DNA from: Nelumbo lutea
Lineage: Eukaryota > Streptophyta > Magnoliopsida > Proteales > Nelumbonaceae
Assembly: GCA_022828595.1 (NCBI GenBank)
Contig: JAKGHH010000006.1
Location: 9,796,633-9,860,632, forward strand
DNA: 64,000 nucleotides
Direction of reading: 5' to 3'
Shown here piece after piece: positions 21,871 through 32,328 of this stretch. The notes below the pieces were generated by a model, which saw only the letters and a list, made by a program, of their open reading frames with translations, did no database searches and was not told the DNA's origin. Positions within the stretch are counted from its first letter, which is position 1; each line of letters starts with the position of its first letter. The position numbers and the translations under genes are program-made.

Positions 21871-24800
21871 ATGATAAGAGCTGTGTTCTTGAATCTCTTT
21901 GTTGGAGCTTTAGCCTGTTTAAGGGTTTTCCTGCTGGTGGAAGCAGAAGACCCTTACAAATACTTCACCTGGACAGTGATCTATGGGACAATATCTCCTC
22001 TTGGTGTTCCTCAACAGGTTCGGTTATCAACCTACCCAGATTAATGTTCAGTCTAATGACAGTATGTGGTTAGAATAATTTAATTGGACATGTTTTTCGC
22101 AGGGAATTCTCATCAATGGACAGTTCCCTGGTCCACGAATTGACTGCGTGACAAATGACAACATAGTTGTAAACGTTATTAATAAATTGGATCAGCCCTT
22201 CCTAATTACATGGTCTGCTTTTCTTCTGATCTCTTCTCTTTTCTATCATCATTACTTGTTTCAAATCTAGCCAGAGCGCTTTCTGGGTGTTTATTACGAT
22301 GAAGGATCTGGGCATTGGAATCCTTCCAAGATGTGGGTAGGGAAGAAGTTGCACCAGTGTATTATCTTCTTTAATTTTCACATTCAGAAATGAAGTGAAA
22401 CTCCTAATCCTACTATATATCTATTTCGACTTCCTATCAATAGATACATAGAGTTTATATATAATTACTATCTGGGTTCAATCTTTATTGAGTATATGCT
22501 TGTATTAAATCTTTCGGTTATAGATTATAGTTTAATTAGTTGGGATTTGTAACTTGTTTTGTCAAAACTAGGAATGGAGTGAAACAAAGGAAGAACTCAT
22601 GGCAAGATGGAGTTCTGGGAACCAACTGTCCAATTCCTCCAAACTCAAATTATACCTACCATTTCCAGACGAAAGATCAGATCGGAACCTTCACGTACTT
22701 CCCATCAACTTTGATGCAAAGAGCTGCCGGTGGCTTTGGAGGTTTCAACATCTACGCAAGGCCTGGAATATCAATTCCTTATCCTATACCTACCGACGAG
22801 TTTACTTTACTTGTCGGTGATTGGTATAAGGCCGGTCATAAGGTTAGTAATCGTAGGAGAAGCCATGCACGCTAGCAGTTCTGTCTTTCTCTAAATCAAG
22901 TGATCAGAATTTGACCATGCTTTCCGGTTAATTTCTCTTTCAGGCATTACAGCAAACACTGGACTCAGGAAAAAGTCTTCCTTTCCCTAGTGGTCTTCTT
23001 ATAAATGGTCATACGAGTTCCTCCTTCACTGGAGACCAAGGCAATTCTCCTCACCGAAGGCACCATTAATTATTTTTATATATCGATTGTTTGGTTCTCC
23101 GAATTGATATGATAAGTGGGTATTTGGTTCAGGGAAGAGCTACATGTTCAGGGTCTCAAATGTGGGGTTGTCGACCTCGATCAACTTCAGAATTCAGGGC
23201 CACCGATTGAAGCTTGTTGAAGTAGAAGGATCCCATACCGTTCAGGACTTCTATGAATCTCTGGACGTACATGTGGGCCAATCTGTGGCTGTGCTAGTCA
23301 CCTTAAACCAGCCACCAAAAGACTATTATATTGTTGCTTCTACGCGCTTCACAAAACCTATTCTCACCACAACAGCAATACTTCACTATTCCAACTCCCA
23401 CACCCCAGCTTCTGGACCCTTGCCTATTGCTCCTACTTACCATATCCATTGGTCGATGAAGCAAGCCAGAACCATCAGGTATATATCATCTATGTCTCTT
23501 TTCTGTTTCATTGAGATTAAAGAACTAAGAAGAAAAAGTAGTAGCTCTTAGGAATGAGCATGGGCGGGTTCGGTTCGGTTCTATGGTAGAAATTGGAATC
23601 TACCCTGTTCGGTCGGCTTTAGTCTTGGTGGTTCCAATGTCGATTCAAGAATTTACCCATGGAACCTGTACTTTTTTTACTCTCCCTTAAAACTTATATT
23701 ATCTTTATCGATTAAATTGGATAACTTAATATGTATAGATTATCATTATATGGTTAAAAACTTGTAAATTAAATTTAAATTTTGTAAATATTACCTTTTA
23801 CACTACTTATGGTAAACATTCAAATATTAACATGAAAACAAATTATCAAATCACTTAAAGTAAGTCAATGGTCAAGTGAGGCCATGGCCTTTGTAGCCAT
23901 GAATGCTTGGGTTCAAATCTTCACATCCCCAAAAGTATTCTAAGGTTTATTTCAAGGCAAGTTTGATTCCAAGGTAGGTTCCAACAGCGTTGATTCCACT
24001 AAGGCCAATCAGGGGACTAGTTCTCGAGTTGAACAGTTTGACCGTTCGGTTCGAATGAATGACCCGTTCTGACTTAAAAATCATAAAAATTGAAAAAGTG
24101 GTCAAAAACCACAATCCAAGTAGTCGACGATTCGACTGCCTCGGTCAATGGGTAGGGTCGTCAATGGATCTAGGTATGGGTTGGAACCAAAACCGACCCA
24201 ACATGAAACGTTGAGAGCTCGAACCTAGAACCGAACTAATCGGTTCTCAAGACAATCGGATCTAACCCGACAGACCCGATTATAATAAAAAATAAATATT
24301 TATGTTTAATATATATTAAATATTCTATACATACATTATACATTATATATTATAATATATATAATATATTTAATATATTATAATATATATATATAATTTA
24401 TTTAATATATTATAATATATATATAATCGGGTTGGGTCTGAATCGGTTCAGGACTAGGTGGAACCGGTTTTGAATCGATAGTAATCAGGACCCTATATCA
24501 AGACCTAGAACCGATATGTTGGTTCTATGTCTCAGAACTAGAACTAGTCCAATAGATTCGGGTCCATCAAGTCTATCGAGTCAGACCTGACCCATTGACA
24601 GCCCTATCAACAAGTCTCTAACCAAATAAATGGCTTTTGGCCATGGCTTTTGGCCAAAAAGCAGTTTTAGGATGAAATGGAACTTGTTACCAGACTAGTT
24701 CCCAATCCAACCATCCAGTCTGGTCTAGTTTTCAAAACCATGGTTTTGACTTATAATATGGGTAAGTGAGTTTATCTAGACAAGTGTTTCTTAAGCAAAT

Positions 24801-27800
24801 GTTGCTTGAATAAGATCAATGCCAACATTATTGTGTGTTTTTGCTTGCCTAGGTAAAGAGAGCGGTAGGGTTGTTAATCAAGACTGGTTTTGGATTGGAT
24901 AAGAGAGAGGTAGGGGTGTCAATCAACTGGTTTTGGGTTGGATCCTATCCGATCCAAATCTTATCAAATGGGATTTGGTCCATTATAATTATTGGATTGG
25001 GCCAATCCAAAATAAATTAGTCCACATTCTTATTGGTCTGAATTGGACCTAAATCAAATTTCCAATAATCCGATCATGAAGCTAAACCCTTGTCCAATTT
25101 GAAACTGATCAAAACTAAAACTAGCATAAAATCACTTCTATGAAAGTACTTTTACGAAAGCACTTTTACAAAAACACTTTTATAAAAGTAATTTTATGAA
25201 AAGTACTTTTACGAAAGCACTTTTACAAAAATACTTTTATGAAAGCACTTTTACAAAAGTACTTTTACGAAAGCACTTTTATAAAAGTACTTTTATATGA
25301 AATCACTTTTACAAAAGTACTTTTACCTGAAAGCATTTTATGAAATCACTTATACAAAAGTACTTTTATAAAAGCACTTACAAAAGTACTTTTATAAAAG
25401 TACTTTTGTGGAAGTACTTTTACAAAAGCACTTTTACGAAAGAACTTTACGGAAGTACTTTTATTAAAGCACTTTTACGATATCACTTTTATAAAACCAC
25501 TTTTATGAAAGAACCTTTACGAAAGCATTTTTACGAAAGTACTTTTATAAAAGTAGCACTTCTACGTAACTAATTTTACAAAGTACTTTCATAAAAGTAT
25601 TTTTATAAAATCATTTTTATCAAAGTACCTTTATGAAAGATTGAAAGCACTTAAAAGTGCTTTTTCAATGCCAAAAGGGTATATTTTCTGTAATTTTCAG
25701 ATTTTATTCATTTTAATATATTTTTATAATTTTTATATATTCTGTTTTTTATATATAATTTTTGATATTTCATTCGAATTGGATTGAATTTACTTTGTAT
25801 TGGATTGAGTGCAATTCATTCGTAAATGGACTCACATTAGACTGTATTGGATTGAACCAAATACAGTCCAATTAACACCTCTAGAGAGAGGTGGGAGGGG
25901 GATTAATGTTATCGGCGGATGACTAAGCAAGTAAGCACCACCCTCCAAAACAGTATTAATTATGGTGGTAACGTAAAAATTCGCTTCCATGGGACTAGTA
26001 TATGGCATAATTAATAATGCAGTTGATCTATTTGATAATAATATATGCTTTTTTCTTGTTGAAGATGGAATTTGACAGCGAATGCAGCAAGGCCGAACCC
26101 TCAGGGATCATTCCATTACGGCACCATACCAACAGTAAGGACGCTGGTATTGGCTAATTCTAAATCCCAGATAAATGGAAAGCTCCGTTATGCAGTTAAC
26201 AGAGTTTCGTACGTTAACCCAACCACTCCATTGAAGCTCGCCGATTACTTCAACATCCCGGGTGTCTTCAACCTGAACACCATCCAGGACAAGCCAACTC
26301 CTGGTCCTGTTTTCCTTGGAACTTCCGTCGTAGGAACTGCCCTCCACGATTTTATGGAAATCATCTTCCAAAACAATGAAACCTCCATCCAGTCTTGGCA
26401 TCTCGACGGTTCTGACTTCTGGGTTGTCGGGTAGGACTCTAGATCTGTATAAAGTACTCAGGACTCATAGTATCAATCAAGGTTCAAAGTATCGGTCAAT
26501 ACGTATCATGTTGGTGATTTTTCAATACGTCTCTACAGGGGATGTATCGGGGTTCTGACCGATTTAGGGGGTGGAGAAGCCTTAAACCGGCCTCTCTGAA
26601 CCAATTTTAAAAAAATTAAAAAAAAGGATAAAAATATTATCAATATCGCCCGATACGCCTCTACTAACACATCAGGTGTATCGATATTTTGAACCTTAGT
26701 ATCAATTAATAAACCGCAAAGAACAATGTTTTGATCACTATGTCTATGAATGGTATGCAGCTATGGAAATGGGCAGTGGACACCAGTGAACAGGAAAAGC
26801 TACAATCTATATGACACTACCACTAGACACACTGTTCAGGTAAATGTCTCAAAGAACCCTTCTAACCTAAAAGGCTTAGATTGCTAGTTGAAGTCTTTGA
26901 ATGGAGGGAAAATCTATGATGCAGAAAAGATATGATATGGAAAGAGTTTTGATCAATCAAAACCCACCCATGAATTTGGATAAATAACACCATGTTCCCT
27001 ATTACATTTATGATTCTGGTTTATTAGTCAGTTGTTTTTCGGATATCATATCTTTTCTTTATCATAGTCAAGCCCATGAATAGATTATTATTTTCTAACA
27101 CTCCTCCTTACATACCTTATACTTAAATTTAATTAATTATAACTAGGAATGAAACTATTTCAATTTTTTTGAATCATCTATATTAGAAATTTATTTTATG
27201 TTTTTTATTTCATTTTTATTGAAATGACCCACACTATTTATTATTTCATTTGAGATTCACAACTTATGCTTATATGATACATTTGACTTAGGTTACTTAT
27301 TTAATTTAGAAAATTAAATCAGGTTAAATTTGCAATCAACGACCTATTTTATCCAAAAAATAGGACCCACATCATACAAAGTCTTTATAATGGCTCTTTA
27401 TTTTAGTCTCATATCTTCTTTATAATGACTTAGGTTAAATTTGCAATCAACGACCTATTGTTATTTCATTTTTATCTATTTATTAATTATTTAATATTTT
27501 CATTAATTAGTCATTTTTCTTTTATCAGTTTATTTGATTTTTAATCCATTTATGTAATATTTGTTCTATTTTGTGCAATGTTTATCACTTTTCAAGAAAG
27601 TGGACTTAACCGCCAACACCTTATGAAGGGTAGTAATCGTGTTCCGAGTGAATACTTATCATGAGTCTTTTATTTGTATGAGGAAACCTAATTACATAGC
27701 TTGATATGGATCCCACATTATAACCACTTTTTTAAGGGTTTTCAAAATTGGATCACACTAGGCGACTGAAAAAACTGGGAATTAACTGGACCCCTGAGAG

Positions 27801-28371
27801 GTTCGATTGTTGGATCGGTTTTAAAAATCATGACTTTCTTTTGAATTAATTAAAAAGTATTTAAATTGATTACTTTTTGATGATTGAATTTTGATAGGAA
27901 AGTGAAAATATCCACTTAGATCCTAATTCTTGAAATAATAGGATGCCCCACTTATTTGAGGGGGAATATGTAGTCTGACTATAAATAAATGAAGGCAATG
28001 AAAATCAAACACTAGATCACTTGATCAAGTAGACTCTTATAATATCATCTCAAAAAACCATTCAAACGACAAGAAGTTTAAGCCATTAAGTGAGATCCCT
28101 AAATATATTTTCATTAAGCATTATAGGTAATAAATTTCTCTTCTCTGTGTCTTTGTATTATGTTTTTTTGCAGGTGTATCCAAAATCATGGAGTGCAATA
28201 TTGGTGTCTTTAGACAACAAGGGCATGTGGAACTTAAGGTCTGCCATTTGGGATAGGCGCTATCTAGGACAAGAATTGTATCTAAGAGTTTGGAACAATG
28301 AAAGAAGCCTCTATACTGAATATGATATCCCCCCAAACGCTCTTCGATGTGGAAAAGCCGTGGGCCATTAA
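21871..28371 (+). CDS. multicopper-oxidase-like protein, SKU5-similar / pollen NTP303-Bp10 group
   Basis: Exons: 21871-22017, 22103-22212, 22572-22842, 22944-23040, 23133-23478, 26065-26430, 26761-26839, 28174-28371. Together they give one 537-residue frame ending in TAA. Residues 1-25 form a signal peptide (hydrophobic run, then VEA|EDPYKY), so the protein is secreted or wall-associated. Three cupredoxin domains follow. The usual copper-binding histidines are absent: residues 124-131 read GTFTYFPS where oxidases have a Y-H-x-H motif, and the C-terminal site reads SWHLDGSDFWVVG instead of a HxHG pattern. This is typical of SKS/NTP303 proteins, which are thought to act in wall expansion or pollen-tube growth rather than as oxidases. 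The downstream ATG was chosen because it gives a standard signal peptide; an in-frame non-spliced frame starts earlier. All introns are GT-AG except intron 4, which begins GC. Introns 5 and 7 hold MITEs. Confidence 0.92.
23041..23132 (+). other. GC-AG intron (intron 4 of the oxidase-like gene)
   Basis: The exon ends ACCAAG and the intron begins GCAATT and ends TTCAG before GGAAGAGC. This is the only junction that restores the family sequence GDQGKSYMFRVSN. No GT nearby keeps the frame. GC donors are a known minority class. Confidence 0.8.
23549..24009. other. intron 5: MITE-like fragment and unassigned DNA
   Basis: Begins TAGGAATGAGCATGGGCGG and has GGTTCGGTTCGG motifs, resembling the hAT-like family ends, but no matching right end was found. 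The rest is AT-rich. Confidence 0.35.
24010..24742. mobile_element. CATGG-family hAT-type MITE fragment in intron 5
   Basis: The right end is CTAGTTTTCAAAACCATG, matching the termini of the copy at 30410-30709. The interior shares CCGTTCGGTTCGAATGAATGACC and TCGACTGCC-type motifs with the copy at 1622-1895. The left terminus is not recognisable. A second MITE (24153-24606) splits it. Confidence 0.5.
24153..24606. mobile_element. hAT-type MITE nested in the preceding element
   Basis: Ends TAGGGTCGTCAATGG and, on the opposite strand, TAGGGCTGTCAATGG. Flanking octamers are TCAATGGG and TCAACAAG, differing by three transitions, so an old 8-bp duplication is plausible. AT-rich core with TATAATATAT runs; subterminal motifs GGAACCGG and GACCCGA. 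Confidence 0.6.
24911..25883. mobile_element. hAT-type MITE with internal minisatellite
   Basis: 973 bp, ends TAGGGGTGTCAATCAACTGG and, on the opposite strand, TAGAGGTGTTAATTGG. Perfect 8-bp duplication GAGAGAGG (24903-24910 and 25884-25891). Subterminal GGATTGGACC-type arrays match those near 7.3 kb and 45.4 kb. The middle (25130-25660) is a minisatellite. A partial duplicate of the left end (TAGGGTTGTTAATC) lies 43 bp outside, at about 24868. It sits in intron 5 of the oxidase-like gene. Confidence 0.8.
25130..25660. repeat. minisatellite of AAAGTACTTTT-type units
   Basis: About 35 degenerate units of roughly 14-16 bp, such as AAAGTACTTTTACG and AAAGCACTTTTAC. Each unit contains a near-palindrome (AAAGTACTTT), so either strand can fold into many small hairpins. 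The 77-codon frame at 25340-25573 is just this repeat translated. Confidence 0.85.
26906..27075. mobile_element. MULE-like MITE in intron 7
   Basis: About 170 bp. Left end GGGAAAATCTATGATGC, right end on the opposite strand GGGCTTGACTATGATAAAG; both continue AAAAGATATGATAT. Flanking 9-mers TTGAATGGA and ATGAATAGA match at 7 of 9. The same segment starts each unit of the tandem repeat at 7649-9870. Confidence 0.55.
27322..27459. repeat. short direct repeat in intron 7
   Basis: A 27-bp sequence starting GGTTAAATTTGCAATCAACG occurs at about 27323 and again at 27433, 110 bp apart. No element assigned. Confidence 0.7.
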
Positions 28372-28691
28372 AATAAACAATAAACCCATTGTTAATGTAT
28401 CTATGCATGTGTGGTGGCTTTATTATTCAGTCACGATGGTGTTGCTGCCAGAAAAAGAAATGAAAAATTAAGATTATTGAAATTAAAAAGAAAGGGAAAA
28501 AGCTTTAGAAGTGTCAATTTGTTGAGGTTTCTTTCCTATCAATGGTCTCAATTCAATAAACATAGCCTGTACTGACTTCTATGAAAACAGAGTTCACTTA
28601 AATCTTTGTTTTTTCTTTTAATTTGCTTGTTAGACACGTCCGGACGTGTTTTCTTTGGAGGTTAGACTTTGTTCTCATGAAAAAAGATGAA
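28372..28691 (+). other. probable 3' UTR of the oxidase-like gene
   Basis: AATAAA occurs right after the stop (28372 and 28379) and AATAAA again near 28555, any of which may serve as a polyadenylation signal. No other gene here. Confidence 0.5.
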
Positions 28692-29268
28692 GGGTAAGTT
28701 GCTGAAACTTCCCATAAGTTTTTGATGGTTGCTGAAACCTTTTAAGAGGTTTGGTTATTGCAATCACTTTCCTTGAGCTTTAACGTAGTTACAAGCAAAG
28801 CCCTTTTGTTAAGATCCTCAAAAAAGAGGCACGAGAATGTCCAAAATATCCATTGAGTTATAATTTAGGCTGGTTTTTAAAGAAAAAAACAATACAAACT
28901 TTATGAACAACAACTAGGGGTGGATTCAAGCCAAGTCAAGCCAAATAGTTAGCTATTTGAGCTCAGTTGGCCAAGGTAGTATGAGGCTCAAGCTTGGTTC
29001 GAGTTAGAACCTTGAGCTCGAGCTCGGCTCGAGTCAAAAGCTTATAAGCTCGAGTTTGGTTTGGCTCGAGCTCGACTTGAGAAAAATGTTTTATAAAAAT
29101 AAAAAATATATATATAAAATATTTTTTATTTGATATTTAAAAAATTAATAATTATAATAATTAGTTATTATTATATATAAAATGAAAATGTTATATCTAT
29201 AATATTTTTATTATATATTATTTTCTATAATAATAATAATAATATTATTATTGTATGTATGTATTTTC

Positions 29269-29346
<78 letters not shown>

Positions 29347-29849
29347 GTATGTATGTATGTATGTATGTATGTAGCTATTCGAACTGGCTTGTGAGCCTAA
29401 CGAGCCGAGCTTATTAGGCTCAAACTCGGCTCAATTAATAAACGAGCCTGTAAATTGGGCTCAAGCTCGAGTAGTTCATGAAGAACTCGGCTTGGCGACC
29501 CCTAACAACAACAAAAAAAAAGCATTTAAAATTATAGTTTTACCTTTGAGTGATTGATATAAAGGGAAATTTTGAAAAATAAATCAATCTTAAAAAAGAG
29601 ATTGAAAGGGTTTATGGTAACTATTGGTACAAAGAGAAAACTCGAAAAAATAAACATTTTAATTAAAAGTAATTATATAGATATTTTAAACATTTTCATA
29701 CATCTTGTAAGTTAATTTTAATAGAGGGATATACTTGCACTTGTGTTAAAAAGTTCAAAAGATGTAAATACTGTAACTACCAAAACTCAAGGGAAGTTTC
29801 AGCAACCGTCATAAACTTCAAATTAAAGGAAGCATTAAACAATTTACCC
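28692..29849. mobile_element. MULE-type non-autonomous element M1
   Basis: 1158 bp. Left end GGGTAAGTTGCTGAAACTTCC; right end on the opposite strand GGGTAAATTGTTTAATGCTTC, with a second shared block GACGGTTGCTGAAAC. Flanking 9-mers AAAGATGAA (28683-28691) and AAAAATGAA (29850-29858) match at 8 of 9. Long imperfect TIRs with a 9-bp duplication indicate Mutator-like transposition. No transposase. A hAT MITE is nested inside. Confidence 0.7.
28915..29504. mobile_element. hAT-type MITE nested in M1
   Basis: 590 bp, ends TAGGGGTGGATTCAAGCC and, on the opposite strand, TAGGGGTCGCCAAGCC. Perfect 8-bp duplication ACAACAAC (28907-28914 and 29505-29512). Subterminal repeats of GAGCTCGAGCTTGG type match the element at 43551-44002. 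The core is AT-rich with an (ATT)n run at about 29276-29345 and (GTAT)n at 29346-29373. Confidence 0.85.
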
Positions 29850-30409
29850 AAAAATGAATAACTCTTCTATATGGATTGAAAGCAGAACAAGGCTCCCACC
29901 AGTATATGCAGGGTTTGAGACAAATGTCCAAACAGGGTTGAATTGGGTGGATGATGAATCTATGCCTCATTGTTTTTGTTAAAATTTTTGAAGGCTGAAT
30001 GATCAAGATGGCTTTAAATCCACCGCTAAAAGGCAATTTAATAGAAACCAAAGTTTTCTAGGTTGAATTGATGCCACTAAATGCATATTGGAACTTGGAA
30101 GTATCATTACATACTAATTTAATATGAGCAATTTTGCAAGGGAACACTTGGATAAATTAACAAGGTCATTTGCAAAAGAGCTCCCAGCCATCTAATTATA
30201 ACACGGTTGAACCTACGGCTTGGTCTTAAGTGGGTTCAAATATTTTCTTTTCTTGACTACCTTTTTCCACTCCATATACGGTTTTTCCTTCCTCAACTCT
30301 TTCTATTATCTCTTGTTACTTTTTATTCTTTCACTCAAAACTGCTTTTCCTCATGAATTTCTCCCTTATTTCTAATTTTCTTTACTCATGCTCTCCTTTT
30401 AGTTTTTCC
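29850..30409. other. spacer, no gene seen
   Basis: Target duplication of M1 and ordinary AT-rich DNA; no domain or clear repeat. Confidence 0.5.
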
Positions 30410-30709
30410 CATGGTTTTTAAAATTGGACTGGACCAGACAGTTGAATCGGAAAAACTGGGAATCGGTCACTTGATTGGTTTTGTTTTTTCCCAAAATCGT
30501 TGATTTTGGTAAGCAAATCGCTGAATTTTTCAGTTAACCGTTCGAACTATTCGAACGGTTTTGACCATTTTTCAATTTTTCTAATTCTTTTTAAATATTT
30601 TTATTTTTTGTCAAAATGGGCCGGCCATTCGGGTCGAACAGTCGGACCGTTAGAATTGGTAACCGGACCCCTGACCGATTCGATCACTGATTCGGTTTTA
30701 AAAACCATG
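30410..30709. mobile_element. hAT-type MITE, CATGG family (best copy)
   Basis: 300 bp with perfect terminal inverted repeats CATGGTTTTTAAAA / TTTTAAAAACCATG and a perfect 8-bp duplication GTTTTTCC (30402-30409 and 30710-30717). Interior motifs such as CCGTTCGAACTATTCGAACGG are themselves inverted repeats. Related copies are at 1622-1895, 24010-24742 and a fragment at 27735-27835. Confidence 0.8.
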
Positions 30710-30771
30710 GTTTTTCCATAATGTATTTTCAAAATATTTATAAAATTTAATTCAAATGTGAGATGAAGTAC

Positions 30772-30812
<41 letters not shown>
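30772..30812. repeat. (CT)n microsatellite
   Basis: About 20 uninterrupted CT units. Confidence 0.9.
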
Positions 30813-30813
<1 letters not shown>

Positions 30814-32037
30814 TTTTCATAATTTATTTTCAAGCACTTGTTCTCTTTCGCTAGTGTATTTCATTCTTGAAAATCCTCTCTATCTTTCCTACTTTCTCAC
30901 TTCCACCCAAAATTAGTTTTCCTTCCTAAAGATTCCCTCTCCTACATCTTTTTGTCATGCTTGTGCACCCATGAAAATATATGCATGGGTTGGGCTGCCT
31001 CAGCTAGTTAATATAGCAAACCCCTAAAATTGGATGGCTTACACATGGTTGGCCTTCAATGAAGAAAATGGACAAATAAATTTTATTTTAAGGTTGTGTT
31101 TGGTTTGACAAAAAAGGTAGGAAAATGAAGTAAAATTATAGCTAAACTGGTGTGGATCCCACTCTAGCTAAAATCATGTTGTCTCCTTACAAAAGTTATT
31201 TTGTTTCTTCATAATAAATCAAATCTAATTTTAGTTTCCCAACTCAAACAAGAGTCCAACAAAAAAAAAGGCTTTCAAGATGTGGTTCGCATTCTCTAGA
31301 TAAAGTGGGTTGTTTTATTCCAAATCAAATCACTATAATTTAGTATCTTAGATCAAGTAAAAAAAAAAAAGTCAGTCCACATGCTTCAATACTTGCCCCT
31401 CACATTGTGCTTTTCAAACAAATCACACACCCAATTATAAACAAATTTTGTGCAAATGATCATTCATGGGAGAGTGTTCATTGCAATGAAAATCAAATAT
31501 CTACAATTATGTAGTAAAGTGGCATCAACGTTATAAATATCGATACAAGCTGATATGCCCTGATATATTGGCTACTTTTATTTTTATTTTTCTTTTACCC
31601 TATCGGAGGGTCACCAAAATGATACGTATCATCCAATATGCTCAGGTACATTGCAAAATTTTAATCCTTGAGTGGTACTAGTCGTTGCCTCCAAATAATT
31701 TTGCTTTTGACATTAAACACTCCATGTCTATTGGCGGATACCCGTGAAGTGAGGATCCTCAATAGTATAGGTATAAATCGGGCCGTGCCACTTGCAGTCC
31801 AGCCCAAATTTGGGCCAGCCCACAGCACAACATGCGGCACGGCCCGCAGGCCCGTAGTGGGCCACACTTGGCCTGTCCAATGAACTAGCCTTTGGGGGGT
31901 TTTACAAAAATATCCCCAATAGCTGTATAACAGCTAGTTTGGGGGCATTTTGGGTAAAGTGATATATAGCTTTACAATGACCAAAATATCCCTCCCAACA
32001 ACTAAAAATTGCTAGTTTTTAGGGTATTTTAAGCAAT
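30813..32037. other. spacer, no gene seen
   Basis: Ordinary AT-rich DNA. 31763-31890 is a GC-rich patch with GGGCCGTGCC and GGCCCGCAGGCCC motifs, resembling the MITE-like fragment at 1366-1620. 31890-32037 contains short inverted motifs without definable ends. Confidence 0.45.
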
Positions 32038-32316
32038 TGAGTTATTTTTATTAACAACCGAACAAAGTAGGAGAGAGGAAGGAGAAGGGAAGAGGAAGAG
32101 AGGAGAGAAGAGAGAGATTTGGAGTCAACTACTGATCCTAGCTGTGCCAATTTATATTAATATATATAGGGCGACCATAATTAGAAGGGAAAGGACTCTT
32201 ATGCCCCTACTTAAGTTACAACATAAAAAAACAAAAGAAAAAACTGGTTTAATTAGTCCAAACGGATCCTAACTCAGCAAAATACAAACATAAGAGATAA
32301 AACTAACATTCTAACA
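32038..32316 (-). repeat. Copia-1 3' LTR
   Basis: The right end reads CTAACA (TGTTAG on the minus strand), just inside the polypurine tract. Purine-rich runs at 32067-32120 and ATATATAGGGCGACC near 32160 match the Copia-2 LTR. The outer end is not exact because no second LTR is available. Confidence 0.6.
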
Positions 32317-32328
32317 CTCCCTCTCAAG
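32317..32328 (-). other. Copia-1 polypurine tract
   Basis: CTTGAGAGGGAG on the minus strand, directly before the 3' LTR. Confidence 0.65.

Noticed and set aside
25130..25660. CRISPR-like appearance of regularly repeated short units
   Set aside because: Units are contiguous without unique spacers, lie in a hAT MITE inside a plant intron, and no cas genes exist.
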